From: Novosphingobium kaempferiae | Lineage (GTDB): Bacteria > Pseudomonadota > Alphaproteobacteria > Sphingomonadales > Sphingomonadaceae | Direction: 5' to 3' | Assembly (NCBI RefSeq): GCF_021227995.1 | Contig: NZ_CP089301.1 | Location: 1,984,001 to 2,048,000, forward strand | DNA: 64,000 bases | Shown: positions 49,753 to 61,356 of the stretch, piece by piece | Position numbering within the stretch: the stretch's first letter is position 1 | Layout of the letters: each line of letters opens with the position of its first letter | Made by a program: the position numbers and the translations under genes | The notes under the pieces: model-generated | Databases searched by the model: none | Told to the model about the DNA's origin: nothing | What the model saw: the letters and a program-made list of their open reading frames with translations, nothing else

Positions 49753-50589
49753 TTACCTCTTCTTCTTGGCGTGACGCGAACGGATGATGAGCTTGTCCGT
49801 CTGCTTGTTGTTGCGGGTGCGCGCACCCTTGGTCGGCTTGCCCCAGGGCGTAACCGGGTGACGACCACCCGAGGTACGGCCTTCACCACCACCGTGCGGG
49901 TGGTCGACCGGGTTCTTGGCGACACCGCGGGTAAGCGGACGACGGCCCAGCCAGCGACCGCGACCGGCCTTGGCGAGGGTCTGGTTCGAGTTGTCGGGGT
50001 TCGAGACCGCGCCAACCGTGCCCATGCAATCGCCGCGCAGGTAGCGCTGCTCGCCCGAGTTCAGGCGGACGATGACCATGCCGCGGTCACGACCGACGAC
50101 CTGGACGTAGGTGCCTGCCGAACGTGCGATCTGGCCGCCCTTCTCGGGCTTCATCTCGACGTTGTGGCAGATCGTGCCGACCGGCATCTGCGACAGAAGC
50201 ATGGCGTTGCCCGGCTTCACGTCGGTCTTCTCGCCGGCGACGATCACGTCACCGACTGCGAGACGCTGCGGCGCGATGATGTAGGTCTGTTCGCCGTCCG
50301 TGTACTTCACCAGCGCGATGAACGCGGTGCGGTTGGGATCGTATTCGATCCGCTCGACGGTGGCTTCCATGTCCCACTTGCGACGCTTGAAGTCGATGAA
50401 GCGGTACTTCTGCTTGTGGCCGCCAGCGATGCCGCGCGAGGTCACGTGACCCTTGTTGTTGCGGCCGCCGGTCTTGCTCTTGCCTTCGGTCAGCGCCTTG
50501 AGGGGCTTGCCCTTCCAGAGCGACGACTTGTCGACGAGGACCAGGCCGCGGCGAGCGGGGCTGGTCGGGTTGTAGTTCTTGAGTGCCAT
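49753..50589 (-). CDS. rplB: 50S ribosomal protein L2
   Basis: A 278-aa L2: [40 protein letters not shown], and the signature [20 protein letters not shown] with the conserved His near the peptidyl-transferase centre. The ending [11 protein letters not shown] is typical. Confidence 0.96.
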   Translation of the reverse strand: MALKNYNPTSPARRGLVLVDKSSLWKGKPLKALTEGKSKTGGRNNKGHVTSRGIAGGHKQKYRFIDFKRRKWDMEATVERIEYDPNRTAFIALVKYTDGEQTYIIAPQRLAVGDVIVAGEKTDVKPGNAMLLSQMPVGTICHNVEMKPEKGGQIARSAGTYVQVVGRDRGMVIVRLNSGEQRYLRGDCMGTVGAVSNPDNSNQTLAKAGRGRWLGRRPLTRGVAKNPVDHPHGGGEGRTSGGRHPVTPWGKPTKGARTRNNKQTDKLIIRSRHAKKKR

Positions 50590-50595
50590 CGGAAA

Positions 50596-50904
50596 TTAAC
50601 CCCGCGCGCCTTCGGTGATGTCAATCGACTGGCCTTCGGCCAGCGTGACGATCGCCTTCTTCACGTCGCTGCGACGGTAAGCCTTACCGCGCCAGCGCTT
50701 GGTCTTGCCCTTGACGACGAGCGTGTTCACGCCGGTCACCTTGACATCGAAGAGCGCCTCGACGGCGGCCTTGATCTCGGGCTTGCTCGCCTTGTCGGCA
50801 ACCTTGAAGACGACCGCGTTCTGCTCGGAAAGCAGGGTCGACTTCTCGGTGATGTGCGGAGCAAGGATGACGTCGTAGTGACGGATGTCGATGGTCTTAG
50901 CCAT
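50596..50904 (-). CDS. rplW: 50S ribosomal protein L23
   Basis: A 102-aa L23: [40 protein letters not shown] and [20 protein letters not shown]. It forms the exit-tunnel docking site for SRP and trigger factor. It overlaps rplD by 8 nt. Confidence 0.96.
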   Translation of the reverse strand: MAKTIDIRHYDVILAPHITEKSTLLSEQNAVVFKVADKASKPEIKAAVEALFDVKVTGVNTLVVKGKTKRWRGKAYRRSDVKKAIVTLAEGQSIDITEGARG

Positions 50905-51523
50905 TGAAACGCGCCTCCAGCTTTTCGACAGCGGCGCGCGTCAGCACCAGCGTATCATGCTTCAGGATGTCGTAGACGTTCGCGCCGACAGCCGGGAGAA
51001 CGTTCACGCCGACGATGTTGCGGGCAGCCAGGGCGAAGCCCTCGTTGACCTGCTCACCGTCCATGACGAGAACCTTCTTGCCGAAGTTCGCCTTGGCGAG
51101 CTGGCCGGCGAGACCCTTGGTCTTGGCGTCTGCGATGTCGAGGGAGTCGACGATCACGAGGCCGTTCTGAGCCTTGGCCGAGAGGGCCATCTTCAGACCG
51201 AGCGCACGGATCTTCTTGTTCAGCGAGATGTTGAACACGCGGCGACGGGCACCGTGAGCCTTACCACCGCCGATGAACACCGGAGCAGCGCGGTCGCCGT
51301 GACGAGCGGTACCACCACCCTTCTGGTTGCCGAACTTCTTGCCGGTGCGTGCGACTTCCGAACGCTCGCGGGTCGCGCGGGCGATGCCGCGACGGTTCTC
51401 GAGCTGCCAGGTGACGACGCGGTGCAGGATGTCCGCGCGCGGCTCGAGGCCGAACACGTCGTCCGAAAGCTCGATGTCGCCGTTACCGGTCGAGCCGTCG
51501 ATGTTGAGGACCTGAACCTTCAT
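50897..51523 (-). CDS. rplD: 50S ribosomal protein L4
   Basis: A 208-aa L4: [20 protein letters not shown], the tunnel-loop region [19 protein letters not shown], and the C-terminal [20 protein letters not shown]. In E. coli L4 autoregulates the S10 operon; the counterpart leader is not identified here. Two nt separate it from rplC. Confidence 0.96.
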   Translation of the reverse strand: MKVQVLNIDGSTGNGDIELSDDVFGLEPRADILHRVVTWQLENRRGIARATRERSEVARTGKKFGNQKGGGTARHGDRAAPVFIGGGKAHGARRRVFNISLNKKIRALGLKMALSAKAQNGLVIVDSLDIADAKTKGLAGQLAKANFGKKVLVMDGEQVNEGFALAARNIVGVNVLPAVGANVYDILKHDTLVLTRAAVEKLEARFNG

Positions 51524-51525
51524 GA

Positions 51526-52281
51526 TTAGCCCTCCTGGCCTTCGGTCGCTTCGGGAGCCGCGGTTTCAGCGGGCGTCTCGGCAGCGGCCGTGTCGTTGGT
51601 GTTGGCCACCGACTTGATGCCGGCGGGGTACGGAGCCTCGGCGTGGCGGTCGACCTTGACGGCGTCCGCAACGGTGAGCCACGAGTTCTTCGCGCCCGGG
51701 ACCGAGCCCTTGACGAAGATCAGGCCACGCTCGTCGTCCACGCGGACGATCTCGAGGTTCTGCTGGGTGCGCTGACGGTCGCCCATGTGGCCGGCCATCT
51801 TCTTGTTCTTGAACACCTTGCCCGGATCCTGACGGTTACCCGTCGAACCGTGCGCACGGTGCGAGATCGACACACCGTGGGTGGCGCGCATACCGCCGAA
51901 GCCCCAGCGCTTCATGGCGCCCTGGAAGCCCTTGCCCTGGGTGTGGCCGCCCACGTCGACGAGCTGGCCCGGGACGAAGTGCGAAGCCGCAATCGTCGCG
52001 CCAACCTCGAGGAGGGCGTCGTCGGCGACGCGGAATTCCGCGACGCGCATCTTGAGGGGAACCTGAGCCTTAGCGAAGTGCTCACGCTGCGGCTTGGCAA
52101 CGTTCTTCTGCTTGGCTTCGCCCGCACCGAGCTGAACGGCGACGTAGCCGTCACGCTCTTCGGTACGGACAGAGACGACCTGGCAATCCTCCAGCGCCAG
52201 GACGGTGACGGGCACGTGGCGACCGTCCTCCTGGAACAGGCGGGTCATCCCGACTTTCTTTGCGATCACGCCGGTACGCAT
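51526..52281 (-). CDS. rplC: 50S ribosomal protein L3 with acidic tail
   Basis: A 251-aa L3: [20 protein letters not shown], the signature [40 protein letters not shown] and [20 protein letters not shown]. It starts at ATG 52281; a longer frame to 52515 reads spacer sequence. The last ~25 residues are an Ala/Glu/Thr-rich extension ([20 protein letters not shown]) absent from E. coli L3. A 336-nt gap to rpsJ is unusual. Confidence 0.96.
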   Translation of the reverse strand: MRTGVIAKKVGMTRLFQEDGRHVPVTVLALEDCQVVSVRTEERDGYVAVQLGAGEAKQKNVAKPQREHFAKAQVPLKMRVAEFRVADDALLEVGATIAASHFVPGQLVDVGGHTQGKGFQGAMKRWGFGGMRATHGVSISHRAHGSTGNRQDPGKVFKNKKMAGHMGDRQRTQQNLEIVRVDDERGLIFVKGSVPGAKNSWLTVADAVKVDRHAEAPYPAGIKSVANTNDTAAAETPAETAAPEATEGQEG

Positions 52282-52617
52282 GACCTTACTCCTTACAGAG
52301 GCGTACGCAGGACCATCCCCCGCACGCATGTCCAACCCTGTGTGTGATACGAACCCCGTCCGGGTCAGGTGTTCCCTGGCGATCCCGAAGGACCGGCGGA
52401 AACGAGACGGGGGACGCATTCCCGAACGAAACCCGAAGACGTCGCCGGAGGTATCCCTTGTGTCCCTTCGGGCTTTTTCCCTCGGGGCGCTGTCTCTGCA
52501 GGTTTCTCCCTGCAAAGCCGGCTTGCGAAAGCCGACAAGATAATCCTCGATCTAGTTTAGGTCCGATCGGAAAGGACCATCGGGGCGACCTTTTCAGATC
52601 ACCCCATTAAACCGGCT
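52282..52617. other. 336-nt leader-like spacer between rpsJ and rplC
   Basis: No gene is visible. Several small hairpins can be drawn: TGCAGG/CCTGCA with a 6-base loop (about 52497-52514), CGGCTT/AAGCCG with a 4-base loop (about 52520-52535) and GGTCC/GGACC (about 52560-52578). Such structure before rplC could be an autoregulatory r-protein leader or a processed internal leader. The S10 operon normally has only tens of bases here. Confidence 0.45.
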
Positions 52618-52929
52618 TCAGGCCAGCTTGATCTCGACGTTCACGCCAGCAGCGAGGTCCAGCTTCATCAGAGCGTCGACGGTAGCTGCGTTCGGCTGCA
52701 CGATATCAAGCAGACGCTTGTAGGTGCGGACTTCGAACTGCTCACGCGACTTCTTGTCTATGTGCGGACCACGGTTGACCGTGAACTTCTCGATCTTGGT
52801 CGGCAGCGGAATGGGGCCACGAATCAGAGCGCCGGTGCGGCGGGCCGTGTCAGCGATTTCGCCAGTAGCCTGGTCGAGCACGCGATGGTCAAACGCCTTC
52901 AGGCGGATACGGATGTTCTGAGCTTCCAT
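52618..52929 (-). CDS. rpsJ: 30S ribosomal protein S10
   Basis: A 103-aa S10: [60 protein letters not shown] and [14 protein letters not shown]. It is the first gene of the operon and also the NusE antitermination factor. Upstream on the minus strand is a GGAC-TTCG-GTCC mini-hairpin (about 52957-52968) preceded by TTGACG (52975-52970), a possible -35 element. Confidence 0.96.
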   Translation of the reverse strand: MEAQNIRIRLKAFDHRVLDQATGEIADTARRTGALIRGPIPLPTKIEKFTVNRGPHIDKKSREQFEVRTYKRLLDIVQPNAATVDALMKLDLAAGVNVEIKLA

Positions 52930-53140
52930 TACCTACTACCGATGAGAAAGAGCCAAAGGACCGAAGTCCCGTCAAATTCGAACCGGGCCCCTACACGCGA
53001 AGTACGAGTCGGGCAAGCCCTGATTTCATGTGGAACGGCAGGTTTTCGGCAGCAGGAGCGCGGTTCGTCGCATCGCCCCTTCCCTGCACCAGATCGGCGA
53101 CCTACCTTGGCACTGCGACGCCTAACAGAAGCCGCTGCCA

Positions 53141-53641
53141 ATGCCCTCCACGATCACGACAATTTCAGGCGCGCTTGCCGCGCTGACTATCGCATGCCTT
53201 GCGTCCGGACCTGCCGCCGCGGCAGGTTCCGCCTACGGCCCGACCGGAAGCGAAATTCCCATCGATCTGGACGACACGGACGTCCTTACCGCCCACGTCG
53301 GCATGCCCGACCCCAAAGGCGGCCCGGTGGACGATGCCTGCCGCGACGCCGCCCGCGCCAGTAACGGAGGCGATGACGGCACCATCGTCGTCTGCTCCCA
53401 CGGCGGCGACGGCTCCAGCCAGCGGGTTCCCGCCTCGAAGTCGGTAGAAGAAAGCACGCGCACCGGCGCACTGCATCCACCCGACCTGTGGAACCTGCCG
53501 GGCTGCCTCGGCCCCTGCATCACCATACCGTTCGGCAAAGTCCCGCCGCCGGTCTATTACATCGATCTCAAGTCCATCCCCGAGGCACCAAAGGGCTCGG
53601 ATGCATGGAAGATCGCGCAGGGCGAATTGCGGCAGCCCTGA
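53141..53641 (+). CDS. Exported hypothetical protein
   Basis: A 166-aa protein with a signal peptide (TISGALAALTIACLASGPAAAAG). The mature part has four or more Cys (ACRDAA, VVCSHGG, PGCLGPCITIPF), suggesting disulfides, and ends SIPEAPKGSDAWKIAQGELR. The closing Asp-Ala-Trp-Lys-Ile-Ala-Gln-Gly-Glu pattern recalls short exported proteins of sphingomonads that I cannot name. It lies on the plus strand between tuf and rpsJ, so it splits the str and S10 operons and has its own promoter. The function is unknown. Confidence 0.7.
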   Translation: MPSTITTISGALAALTIACLASGPAAAAGSAYGPTGSEIPIDLDDTDVLTAHVGMPDPKGGPVDDACRDAARASNGGDDGTIVVCSHGGDGSSQRVPASKSVEESTRTGALHPPDLWNLPGCLGPCITIPFGKVPPPVYYIDLKSIPEAPKGSDAWKIAQGELRQP

Positions 53642-53761
53642 AGCCCGCAATTCCCATACTTCGCTCCGCTCTGGCTGAGCTTACAGAGGCATGGGAGATG
53701 CAACGCCACTCCGCCGCCGGCTCAGTCTGAGCGCATGGCGAAGGCAATTTCAATGCCCGCC

Positions 53762-53802
53762 ATAAAAGCGAAAAGCCCGGCGTTCCTTTCGGAACGCCGG
53801 GC
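53762..53802 (-). terminator. Intrinsic terminator of tuf/str operon
   Basis: On the minus strand GCCCGGCGTTCC and GGAACGCCGGGC form a perfect 12-bp stem with a GAAA tetraloop (53775-53802), followed by TTTTCGCTTTTAT. It is about 35 nt past the tuf stop. Confidence 0.93.
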
Positions 53803-53837
53803 CAATCACTTTCAGCCGTTGTTGGCCGATCGACGAA

Positions 53838-55028
53838 TTACTTCGTGATCGAGGCAACGACGCCCGAACCGACGGTGCGGCCGCCTTCGCGGATTGCGAA
53901 GCGCAGACCTTCGTCCATGGCGATCGGGGCGATCAGCTTGACCGACAGCGAGACGTTGTCGCCCGGCATGACCATCTCGGTGCCCTCGGGGAGGATCACT
54001 TCGCCGGTCACGTCGGTGGTGCGGAAGTAGAACTGCGGACGGTAGTTCGCGAAGAACGGGGTGTGACGGCCGCCTTCTTCCTTCGACAGAACGTAGACCT
54101 CGGCCGAGAACTCGGTGTGCGGGGTCACGGTGCCGGGCTTCGCCAGAACCTGGCCACGCTCGACGTCTTCACGCTTCAGGCCACGAACCAGCGCGCCGAT
54201 GTTGTCGCCGGCTTCACCCTGATCGAGCAGCTTGCGGAACATTTCGACGCCGGTGACGGTGGTCTTCTGGGTGTTGCGGATGCCGACGACTTCGACTTCC
54301 TCGCCAACCTTGACGATGCCGGTCTCGACGCGGCCGGTGACGACCGTACCACGACCCGAGATCGAGAACACGTCTTCGACGGGCATCAGGAACGCCTTGT
54401 CGGTGGGACGCGGCGGCTGCGGGATGAAGTCGTCAACGGCCTTCATCAGCTCAAGGATGGATTCCTTGCCGATGTTGTCGTCGCGACCTTCGAGAGCGGC
54501 CAGAGCCGAACCCTTGACGACGGGGATGTTGTCGCCGTCGAAGTCGTAGGACGAGAGCAGTTCACGAACTTCGAGTTCGACGAGCTCCAGGAGCTCCTCG
54601 TCGTCGACCTGGTCGACCTTGTTCATGTACACGACCAGCTGCGGCACGCCGACCTGGCGAGCGAGCAGGATGTGCTCACGGGTCTGCGGCATCGGGCCGT
54701 CAGCAGCGTTCACGACCAGGATCGCGCCGTCCATCTGGGCGGCACCGGTGATCATGTTCTTCACGTAGTCAGCGTGACCCGGGCAGTCGACGTGCGCGTA
54801 GTGACGAGCATCGGTCTCGTACTCGACGTGTGCGGTCGAGATGGTGATGCCGCGCTCGCGCTCTTCGGGAGCCTTGTCGATGTTCGCGAAGTCGACGGCG
54901 GTACCACCGAACGCTTCAGCCATCACCTTGGTGATCGCGGCGGTCAGCGTGGTCTTGCCGTGATCGACGTGACCGATGGTGCCGATGTTGCAGTGCGGCT
55001 TGTTCCGCTCGAATTTTGCCTTGGCCAT
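53838..55028 (-). CDS. tuf: Elongation factor Tu
   Basis: A 396-aa EF-Tu: [21 protein letters not shown]-loop [34 protein letters not shown], and domains 2 and 3 ending [14 protein letters not shown]. It delivers aminoacyl-tRNA to the ribosome. The ATG at 55028 is preferred to 55034 because the conserved N-terminus begins there and GAAGG lies 7 nt upstream. Last gene of the str operon, 91 nt after fusA. Confidence 0.97.
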   Translation of the reverse strand: MAKAKFERNKPHCNIGTIGHVDHGKTTLTAAITKVMAEAFGGTAVDFANIDKAPEERERGITISTAHVEYETDARHYAHVDCPGHADYVKNMITGAAQMDGAILVVNAADGPMPQTREHILLARQVGVPQLVVYMNKVDQVDDEELLELVELEVRELLSSYDFDGDNIPVVKGSALAALEGRDDNIGKESILELMKAVDDFIPQPPRPTDKAFLMPVEDVFSISGRGTVVTGRVETGIVKVGEEVEVVGIRNTQKTTVTGVEMFRKLLDQGEAGDNIGALVRGLKREDVERGQVLAKPGTVTPHTEFSAEVYVLSKEEGGRHTPFFANYRPQFYFRTTDVTGEVILPEGTEMVMPGDNVSLSVKLIAPIAMDEGLRFAIREGGRTVGSGVVASITK

Positions 55029-55119
55029 TTTCAAACCTTCTTTCGTCTTGAATTTGAATCCGCGGGTATCGGAGCGGCTCCCATGGAATCAGGCGCCGCC
55101 CCTAAAACCTTTCTTGCCC

Positions 55120-57204
<2,085 letters not shown>

Positions 57205-57321
57205 GGGAGAATCCTTAGCGAGGGTTTCGGGAGCGAGAGCGGCCTTCAGATAAGACCTTGCCCCCTGAAATAATAGTGTGACGCCCGAATGACCATATCA
57301 CCCGGGCGCACACCGAGCACA

Positions 57322-57792
57322 TTACCAGCGGTAGTGCGAGAAGGCGCGGTTCGCGTCCGCCATGCGGTGCGTGTCTTCGCGCTTCTTGACCGCGTTGCCG
57401 CGGTTGTTCGAGGCATCCAGCAGCTCGCCCGAGAGGCGTGCCGACATGGTGGTCTCGGGGCGGTTGCGCGCGGCGGTGATCAGCCAGCGGATGGCGAGAG
57501 CCTGCGCACGCTCGGGACGAACCTCGACGGGAACCTGGTAGGTCGCACCGCCGACGCGACGCGAACGCACTTCGATCTGCGGCGCGACGTTGTTGAGGGC
57601 GTCGTGGAACAGCTGGATCGGGTCCGACTTGGCGCGGGTTTCCATGGTTTCCATGGCACCGTAGACGATCGCTTCGGCGACCGACTTCTTGCCGTCGTAC
57701 ATGAGGTTGTTCATGAACTTCGACAGGATGAGATCCCCGAACTTGGGATCAGGCAGGATTTCCCGCTTCTCGGGACGACGACGACGTGACAT
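57322..57792 (-). CDS. rpsG: 30S ribosomal protein S7
   Basis: A 156-aa S7: [60 protein letters not shown] and [18 protein letters not shown]. It nucleates the 30S head. It is separated from rpsL by a spacer that contains a palindromic repeat. Confidence 0.96.
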   Translation of the reverse strand: MSRRRRPEKREILPDPKFGDLILSKFMNNLMYDGKKSVAEAIVYGAMETMETRAKSDPIQLFHDALNNVAPQIEVRSRRVGGATYQVPVEVRPERAQALAIRWLITAARNRPETTMSARLSGELLDASNNRGNAVKKREDTHRMADANRAFSHYRW

Positions 57793-57837
57793 TTCTTAAA
57801 CTCCAAATGGTCCGGAGCGTAGCGGAGGTCTTCAGAC

Positions 57838-57947
57838 GTCATCCCGGACCTGATCCGGGACCGCTGGCCTCACTGGGCGCTCGGTAAGTGTTTGTACTTC
57901 AAGGCTGCTTCAGGCTGCCAGCGGTCCCGGATCAAGTCCGGGATGAC
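57838..57947. repeat. REP-like inverted repeat inside the str operon
   Basis: A 31-bp arm (57838-57868, beginning GTCATCCCGGACC and ending GACCGCTGGC) is repeated inverted at 57917-57947 with one mismatch, leaving a 48-bp centre. Each arm has its own inner dyad (TCCCGGA/TCCGGGA). This is the scattered palindromic type common in alphaproteobacterial genomes. It lies between rpsL and rpsG and would be transcribed as a large hairpin. Confidence 0.85.
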
Positions 57948-57977
57948 GGGTGCCCCGCCGCGAGCCTTGTGAGTGGC

Positions 57978-58349
57978 TTACTTCGGACGCTTGGCGCCGT
58001 ACTTCGAGCGGCTCTGCTTGCGATCCTTGACGCCCTGCGTGTCGAGCACGCCGCGCAGGATGTGGTAGCGAACGCCGGGAAGGTCGCGGACGCGGCCGCC
58101 GCGGATGAGCACGACCGAGTGCTCCTGCAGGTTGTGGCCTTCACCCGGGATGTACGAGATGACTTCGCGGCTGTTGGTCAGGCGCACCTTGGCGACCTTG
58201 CGAAGTGCCGAGTTCGGCTTCTTCGGGGTCGTGGTGTACACGCGGGTGCAGACGCCGCGCTTCTGCGGGTTCTGCTCCATGGCAGGAACCTTCGACTTGG
58301 CCTTCTGCGGCTCGCGGCCCTTGCGGACCAGCTGGTTGATAGTGGGCAT
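57978..58349 (-). CDS. rpsL: 30S ribosomal protein S12 (Arg at position 88)
   Basis: A 123-aa S12: [60 protein letters not shown] and [20 protein letters not shown]. It controls decoding accuracy. Lys43 is normal, but the residue after GGRV is Arg (codon CGC, position 88) where E. coli has Lys; Lys-to-Arg at this site is a known streptomycin-resistance change. First gene of the str operon. A GAAAGAAGAG ribosome region precedes the ATG. Confidence 0.97.
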   Translation of the reverse strand: MPTINQLVRKGREPQKAKSKVPAMEQNPQKRGVCTRVYTTTPKKPNSALRKVAKVRLTNSREVISYIPGEGHNLQEHSVVLIRGGRVRDLPGVRYHILRGVLDTQGVKDRKQSRSKYGAKRPK

Positions 58350-58905
58350 CTATACTCTTCTTTCAAATGGGAGTGCGATGGATCGAGGCCGAAACCATCG
58401 GCATCGACCCGTCGCACCCCGGAGGTCACCGGGCCGGGAGGGCTTTCGGGAATGTCGGGAAGAGTAGGATGCCGTTCACGGGAGAGCGAGGAAGGAGAAA
58501 GCCGTCATCCCAGCGAAGACTGGGACCGCAGGCCGTCAATTCCGCCTCCCCATGAGAGAAGGCCGCACCCGTGAGCCGAAAAACACTCCACCCGGCCGCC
58601 GCGAGAGCGCTGCCGGATTACTTTGCCGCCCGTCCGCCGGACCCGCCCTCACCCGATTCGGGCTTGGAAACGAGCACCGCAATCACCGGCCCGCCAAGGT
58701 GAAACACCTGAGGAAAGGCCGAGAAACGTGCCGGAACGACAATGTTCAGCTCTATGTCACCACCGCGAGCAAGCCCGCGAGGGATGCGCGCCTTTAGGGG
58801 ATTGGGGGGATGGGGTCAAGGGAGGCCCTCAACACACGCTAACTACACCATCTTGACCGCAACCCACCCAACCCGCACCATTATTCCGAGTATGGGAGGC
58901 CTGTT
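58350..58905. other. 556-bp region upstream of str operon
   Basis: No convincing gene. It must contain the minus-strand str promoter, though I cannot fix it by eye, and the promoter for the AT-rich plus-strand genes that begin at 58906. A single repeat arm lies at 58503-58533. Small Arg/Pro-rich frames at 58552-58856 have no ribosome site or recognisable product. Confidence 0.5.
58503..58533. repeat. Solo arm of a REP-like palindrome
   Basis: CGTCATCCCAGCGAAGACTG, then GGACCGCAGGC, shares its ends (CGTCATCCC... GGACCGC.GGC) with the arms of the element at 57838-57947. The inner dyad CCCAG/CTGGG is intact. It is a related, single-armed copy. Confidence 0.65.
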
Positions 58906-59400
58906 ATGCCACAAGATTTGACCGGCATTTCACGCAAGCAAGCGCAATTCATTTTTGCCGTCAGCTTTTTAGCACCACCTCTGACAATTGCTTCGCTCTC
59001 ACTTTTCTTTCGCTCATCCCCCGCCATACCTCAAATAATCGCCAATCCCCATTTCACAGAGTTTTCTCCACAAGCATTCTTGAGTTTATCCGAAAAAATC
59101 CTCAATCTTTCAGTAGGAATTTTTGCTGGAAGTACTTGGATTTTCACACAGAAATTCAAAGAAATATATAAAATTGTTGATTTTATTATTTTTATTTTTT
59201 CATCTATACTTTGCATAGCGGGAATATATTGTGGATTGCGATTTATGTATGAAGTATCTATACAAGAATATTTTTCGACTTTTAGAATGGACTTGATCGA
59301 AAACAGAATTTTCCTGCAAGGGATTTTTCTGATACTTCAAGCATGTTGCCTTTTTTGCCATGCCGCGCTTTTGCTCATTAATCCCAGCCAACGCCCTTAG
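58906..59400 (+). CDS. AT-rich islet membrane protein, unknown function
   Basis: A 164-aa protein of no family I recognise. It has about four hydrophobic helices (QFIFAVSFLAPPLTIASLSL, LNLSVGIFAGSTWIF, VDFIIFIFSSILCIAGIYCG, FLQGIFLILQACCLFCHAAL) and a Cys-rich last helix. Codon use is strikingly A/T-rich (many ATA, TTT, AAA) compared with neighbours on either side. A GGGAGG ribosome site 7 nt before the ATG supports the start. It pairs with the gene 15 nt downstream. The composition suggests acquisition from a lower-GC genome. Confidence 0.7.
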   Translation: MPQDLTGISRKQAQFIFAVSFLAPPLTIASLSLFFRSSPAIPQIIANPHFTEFSPQAFLSLSEKILNLSVGIFAGSTWIFTQKFKEIYKIVDFIIFIFSSILCIAGIYCGLRFMYEVSIQEYFSTFRMDLIENRIFLQGIFLILQACCLFCHAALLLINPSQRP

Positions 59401-59415
59401 ATCGACGGACCCAAT

Positions 59416-60381
59416 ATGATGGAAAAGGCGCTTTCCGTATTCATATGCGTGCTGATTAACTCCTTGATAATTCCAAGCGCAGCCAGCAGCGCACCGCCAC
59501 CCGCCCTAGACAACGGATGGCTAACTGGACTTAATCCATTCATCATGGCCTTACGGGATATTAATTGCGTAGAAGACAAGACAGAATGTGCATTTACTGG
59601 ACTAGCTCTACATTCTCCTAAAAATATCGCCTGCCAGAAAGATTCTGAAGCTATTTACGTAGCTCCTACTAGGACTTTTTATCTAGGAGAATTGGGCACC
59701 CGCCCCGCCATCCCAGTTGATTTTCATATCACTAGCCTTGCAAACCCCATGCTTTCGCGATTAATGGTAGGAATTTTGTATTTCGATGACGATTCCGCCA
59801 CACAGTTGTGTAGTCATAATAATTTTTATACTCCAAATTTTCTTTATAATATTACCCTCGCAAATGACTATCATCACGTCAAGTACGAGGATTTGCTGGA
59901 TGCAGCAAAGTTACTGGCGGGCGCCGATGAAATTGAACGAAACATCCATAACACGGAAGACACTCGCGGCTTTCACTTAAGCACTAACGGCAAGGATATC
60001 GCGAGAAATAGATGGCAAGGAGCCAAATATGCAGTGTCGAAAAATAATACGGATGATAAAAATAGATTTCGATACGGCAGATTTACGCCGCGCATTTCTG
60101 AACAAAATTTAGGATGGAGAGATGCAATATCTTTTATATTCGGGACCAATATAAATTCAATAATTTATCTGAATATTAACTCTACACCCTCTGGCGCCGA
60201 TATCATCATCAATAACAGAAAATTCGAAAAAACAACTGATGTGAAAATTGCACTCATCAGCCGTGATATCTCTCAAATATCTGTTAATATCGGCGGCCGA
60301 GTAGTTCATTTAAATCAATGCGAGGTAAGTCGCCTTGAAAATACCGTCACCGCAAGGTGTTCTCGACAACAAGGGCAATGA
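59416..60381 (+). CDS. AT-rich islet secreted PEGA-like protein, unknown function
   Basis: A 321-aa protein with a signal peptide (ALSVFICVLINSLIIPSAAS). The central part has Cys residues and His/Tyr-rich text (NDYHHVKYEDLLDAAKLLAG) without a motif I know. The C-terminal part, INSTPSGADIIINNRKFEKT then DISQISVNIGG, resembles a PEGA-type carbohydrate or surface-associated beta domain. It is AT-rich like its partner and starts 15 nt after it with no clear Shine-Dalgarno, so coupling is likely. Tandem ATG codons at 59416 and 59419. Its role and target are unknown. Confidence 0.7.
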   Translation: MMEKALSVFICVLINSLIIPSAASSAPPPALDNGWLTGLNPFIMALRDINCVEDKTECAFTGLALHSPKNIACQKDSEAIYVAPTRTFYLGELGTRPAIPVDFHITSLANPMLSRLMVGILYFDDDSATQLCSHNNFYTPNFLYNITLANDYHHVKYEDLLDAAKLLAGADEIERNIHNTEDTRGFHLSTNGKDIARNRWQGAKYAVSKNNTDDKNRFRYGRFTPRISEQNLGWRDAISFIFGTNINSIIYLNINSTPSGADIIINNRKFEKTTDVKIALISRDISQISVNIGGRVVHLNQCEVSRLENTVTARCSRQQGQ

Positions 60382-60498
60382 TACAATAATTTCCTGCTTT
60401 GTTGCCGGAAAAACCATTTTCCTACACACCGCGAACCGGCATACATAGGTCCGCCATATGGGGCATCCACTCCGACCACCCATGGAGTTCCCTGCCTT

Positions 60499-61329
60499 AT
60501 GTCGCGACAATCCATGCCTTTCGGCCCCTCGGCGCACGGTGAGCCTTCCGTCCCGGCGCCGCTTTCCCTGACTTCTTCCGGTGGCGGCGATCCGGCCTCC
60601 TCCGGCGAGGGTACGCAATCTGCCGCGTGCCCCTCCGATACACCTCACCTTGGCGGCTCCGCCGATGGTCCCCCTCCCCCGCAGGTGGAGGAACGGGGTC
60701 GTTGCAGCTCGGTGCGGCCTTCGCGGCGGACGTCGCGGGTGGCGTTTCCCGAGGAGCCGCCGGCTGAGGACGATCCGCTGCTGGGCTTTGCGCCCTATCT
60801 CCATGCGGCGCCGCGCCGCAACTCGATCACGCCCGAGCGGCAGCGCGCCTTCATCGCGGCGCTCGCCGCCAGCGGCATCGTCACGCAGGCGGCGCGGACC
60901 ATCGGCGTCAGCCTGGAGGCGCTCTACGCGCTGCGGCACCGCAAGGGCGCGGAAGGATTCTCCGCCGCCTGGGACAGGGCCGTCGACCGGGGCATGATGC
61001 GGCTGGAGGACTGCGCGCTCGAACGCGCTATCCAAGGCGAGGAGCGCCCGGTGGCGAGCCAGGGCAAGGTGGTGGCCACGTATACCCGCTACGACACCGC
61101 GCTCATGCTGTTCCTGCTGCGCCAGCGCCGCGCCTCGCGCTACGGCACCGAGGATGCGCGCGAGGTGCCGCCGGGCTCGCCCCTCTACGAACGCATCCGC
61201 CGCGAGGTGCTGAACGAGAACGAGCAGTCGCTCGTCGAGGTGCGCGCGGCGATCCACCGCAAGCTCGAGGTGCTGCGCCGCGAAGTGGAACTGCGCAAGG
61301 CGCGGGAAGCGGCCGAACGGGAGGGCTGA
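60499..61329 (+). CDS. Helix-turn-helix protein, terminase-small-subunit-like
   Basis: A 276-aa protein. The first ~95 residues are Pro/Ser-rich and disordered. From about 105 a helix-turn-helix reads NSITPERQRAFIAALAASGI, VTQAARTIGVSLEALYALRH, as in proteins often annotated as terminase small subunit-like. The C-terminal third is charged and coiled-coil-like (VRAAIHRKLEVLRREVELRK). No phage genes surround it, so packaging is unlikely; a DNA-binding regulator is more reasonable. Composition returns to the high GC of the host. The ATG at 60499 is the first clear start. Confidence 0.65.
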   Translation: MSRQSMPFGPSAHGEPSVPAPLSLTSSGGGDPASSGEGTQSAACPSDTPHLGGSADGPPPPQVEERGRCSSVRPSRRTSRVAFPEEPPAEDDPLLGFAPYLHAAPRRNSITPERQRAFIAALAASGIVTQAARTIGVSLEALYALRHRKGAEGFSAAWDRAVDRGMMRLEDCALERAIQGEERPVASQGKVVATYTRYDTALMLFLLRQRRASRYGTEDAREVPPGSPLYERIRREVLNENEQSLVEVRAAIHRKLEVLRREVELRKAREAAEREG

Positions 61330-61356
61330 GGCTCGCCTGCCGCGTCCCCGTCCCCC

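Noticed and set aside
47951..50907. Two long plus-strand frames (47951-49540 and 49450-50907)
   Set aside because: Antisense to rplP-rpsC-rplV and rpsS-rplB-rplW, all of which are certain ribosomal genes.
57838..57947. Intrinsic terminator between rpsL and rpsG
   Set aside because: The hairpin has a 48-bp centre and no T-run, and a related arm occurs elsewhere, so it is a dispersed palindromic repeat rather than a terminator.
60499..61329. Prophage remnant suggested by a terminase-like helix-turn-helix
   Set aside because: No other phage gene, integrase or attachment site lies nearby; only the DNA-binding helix pattern is shared.
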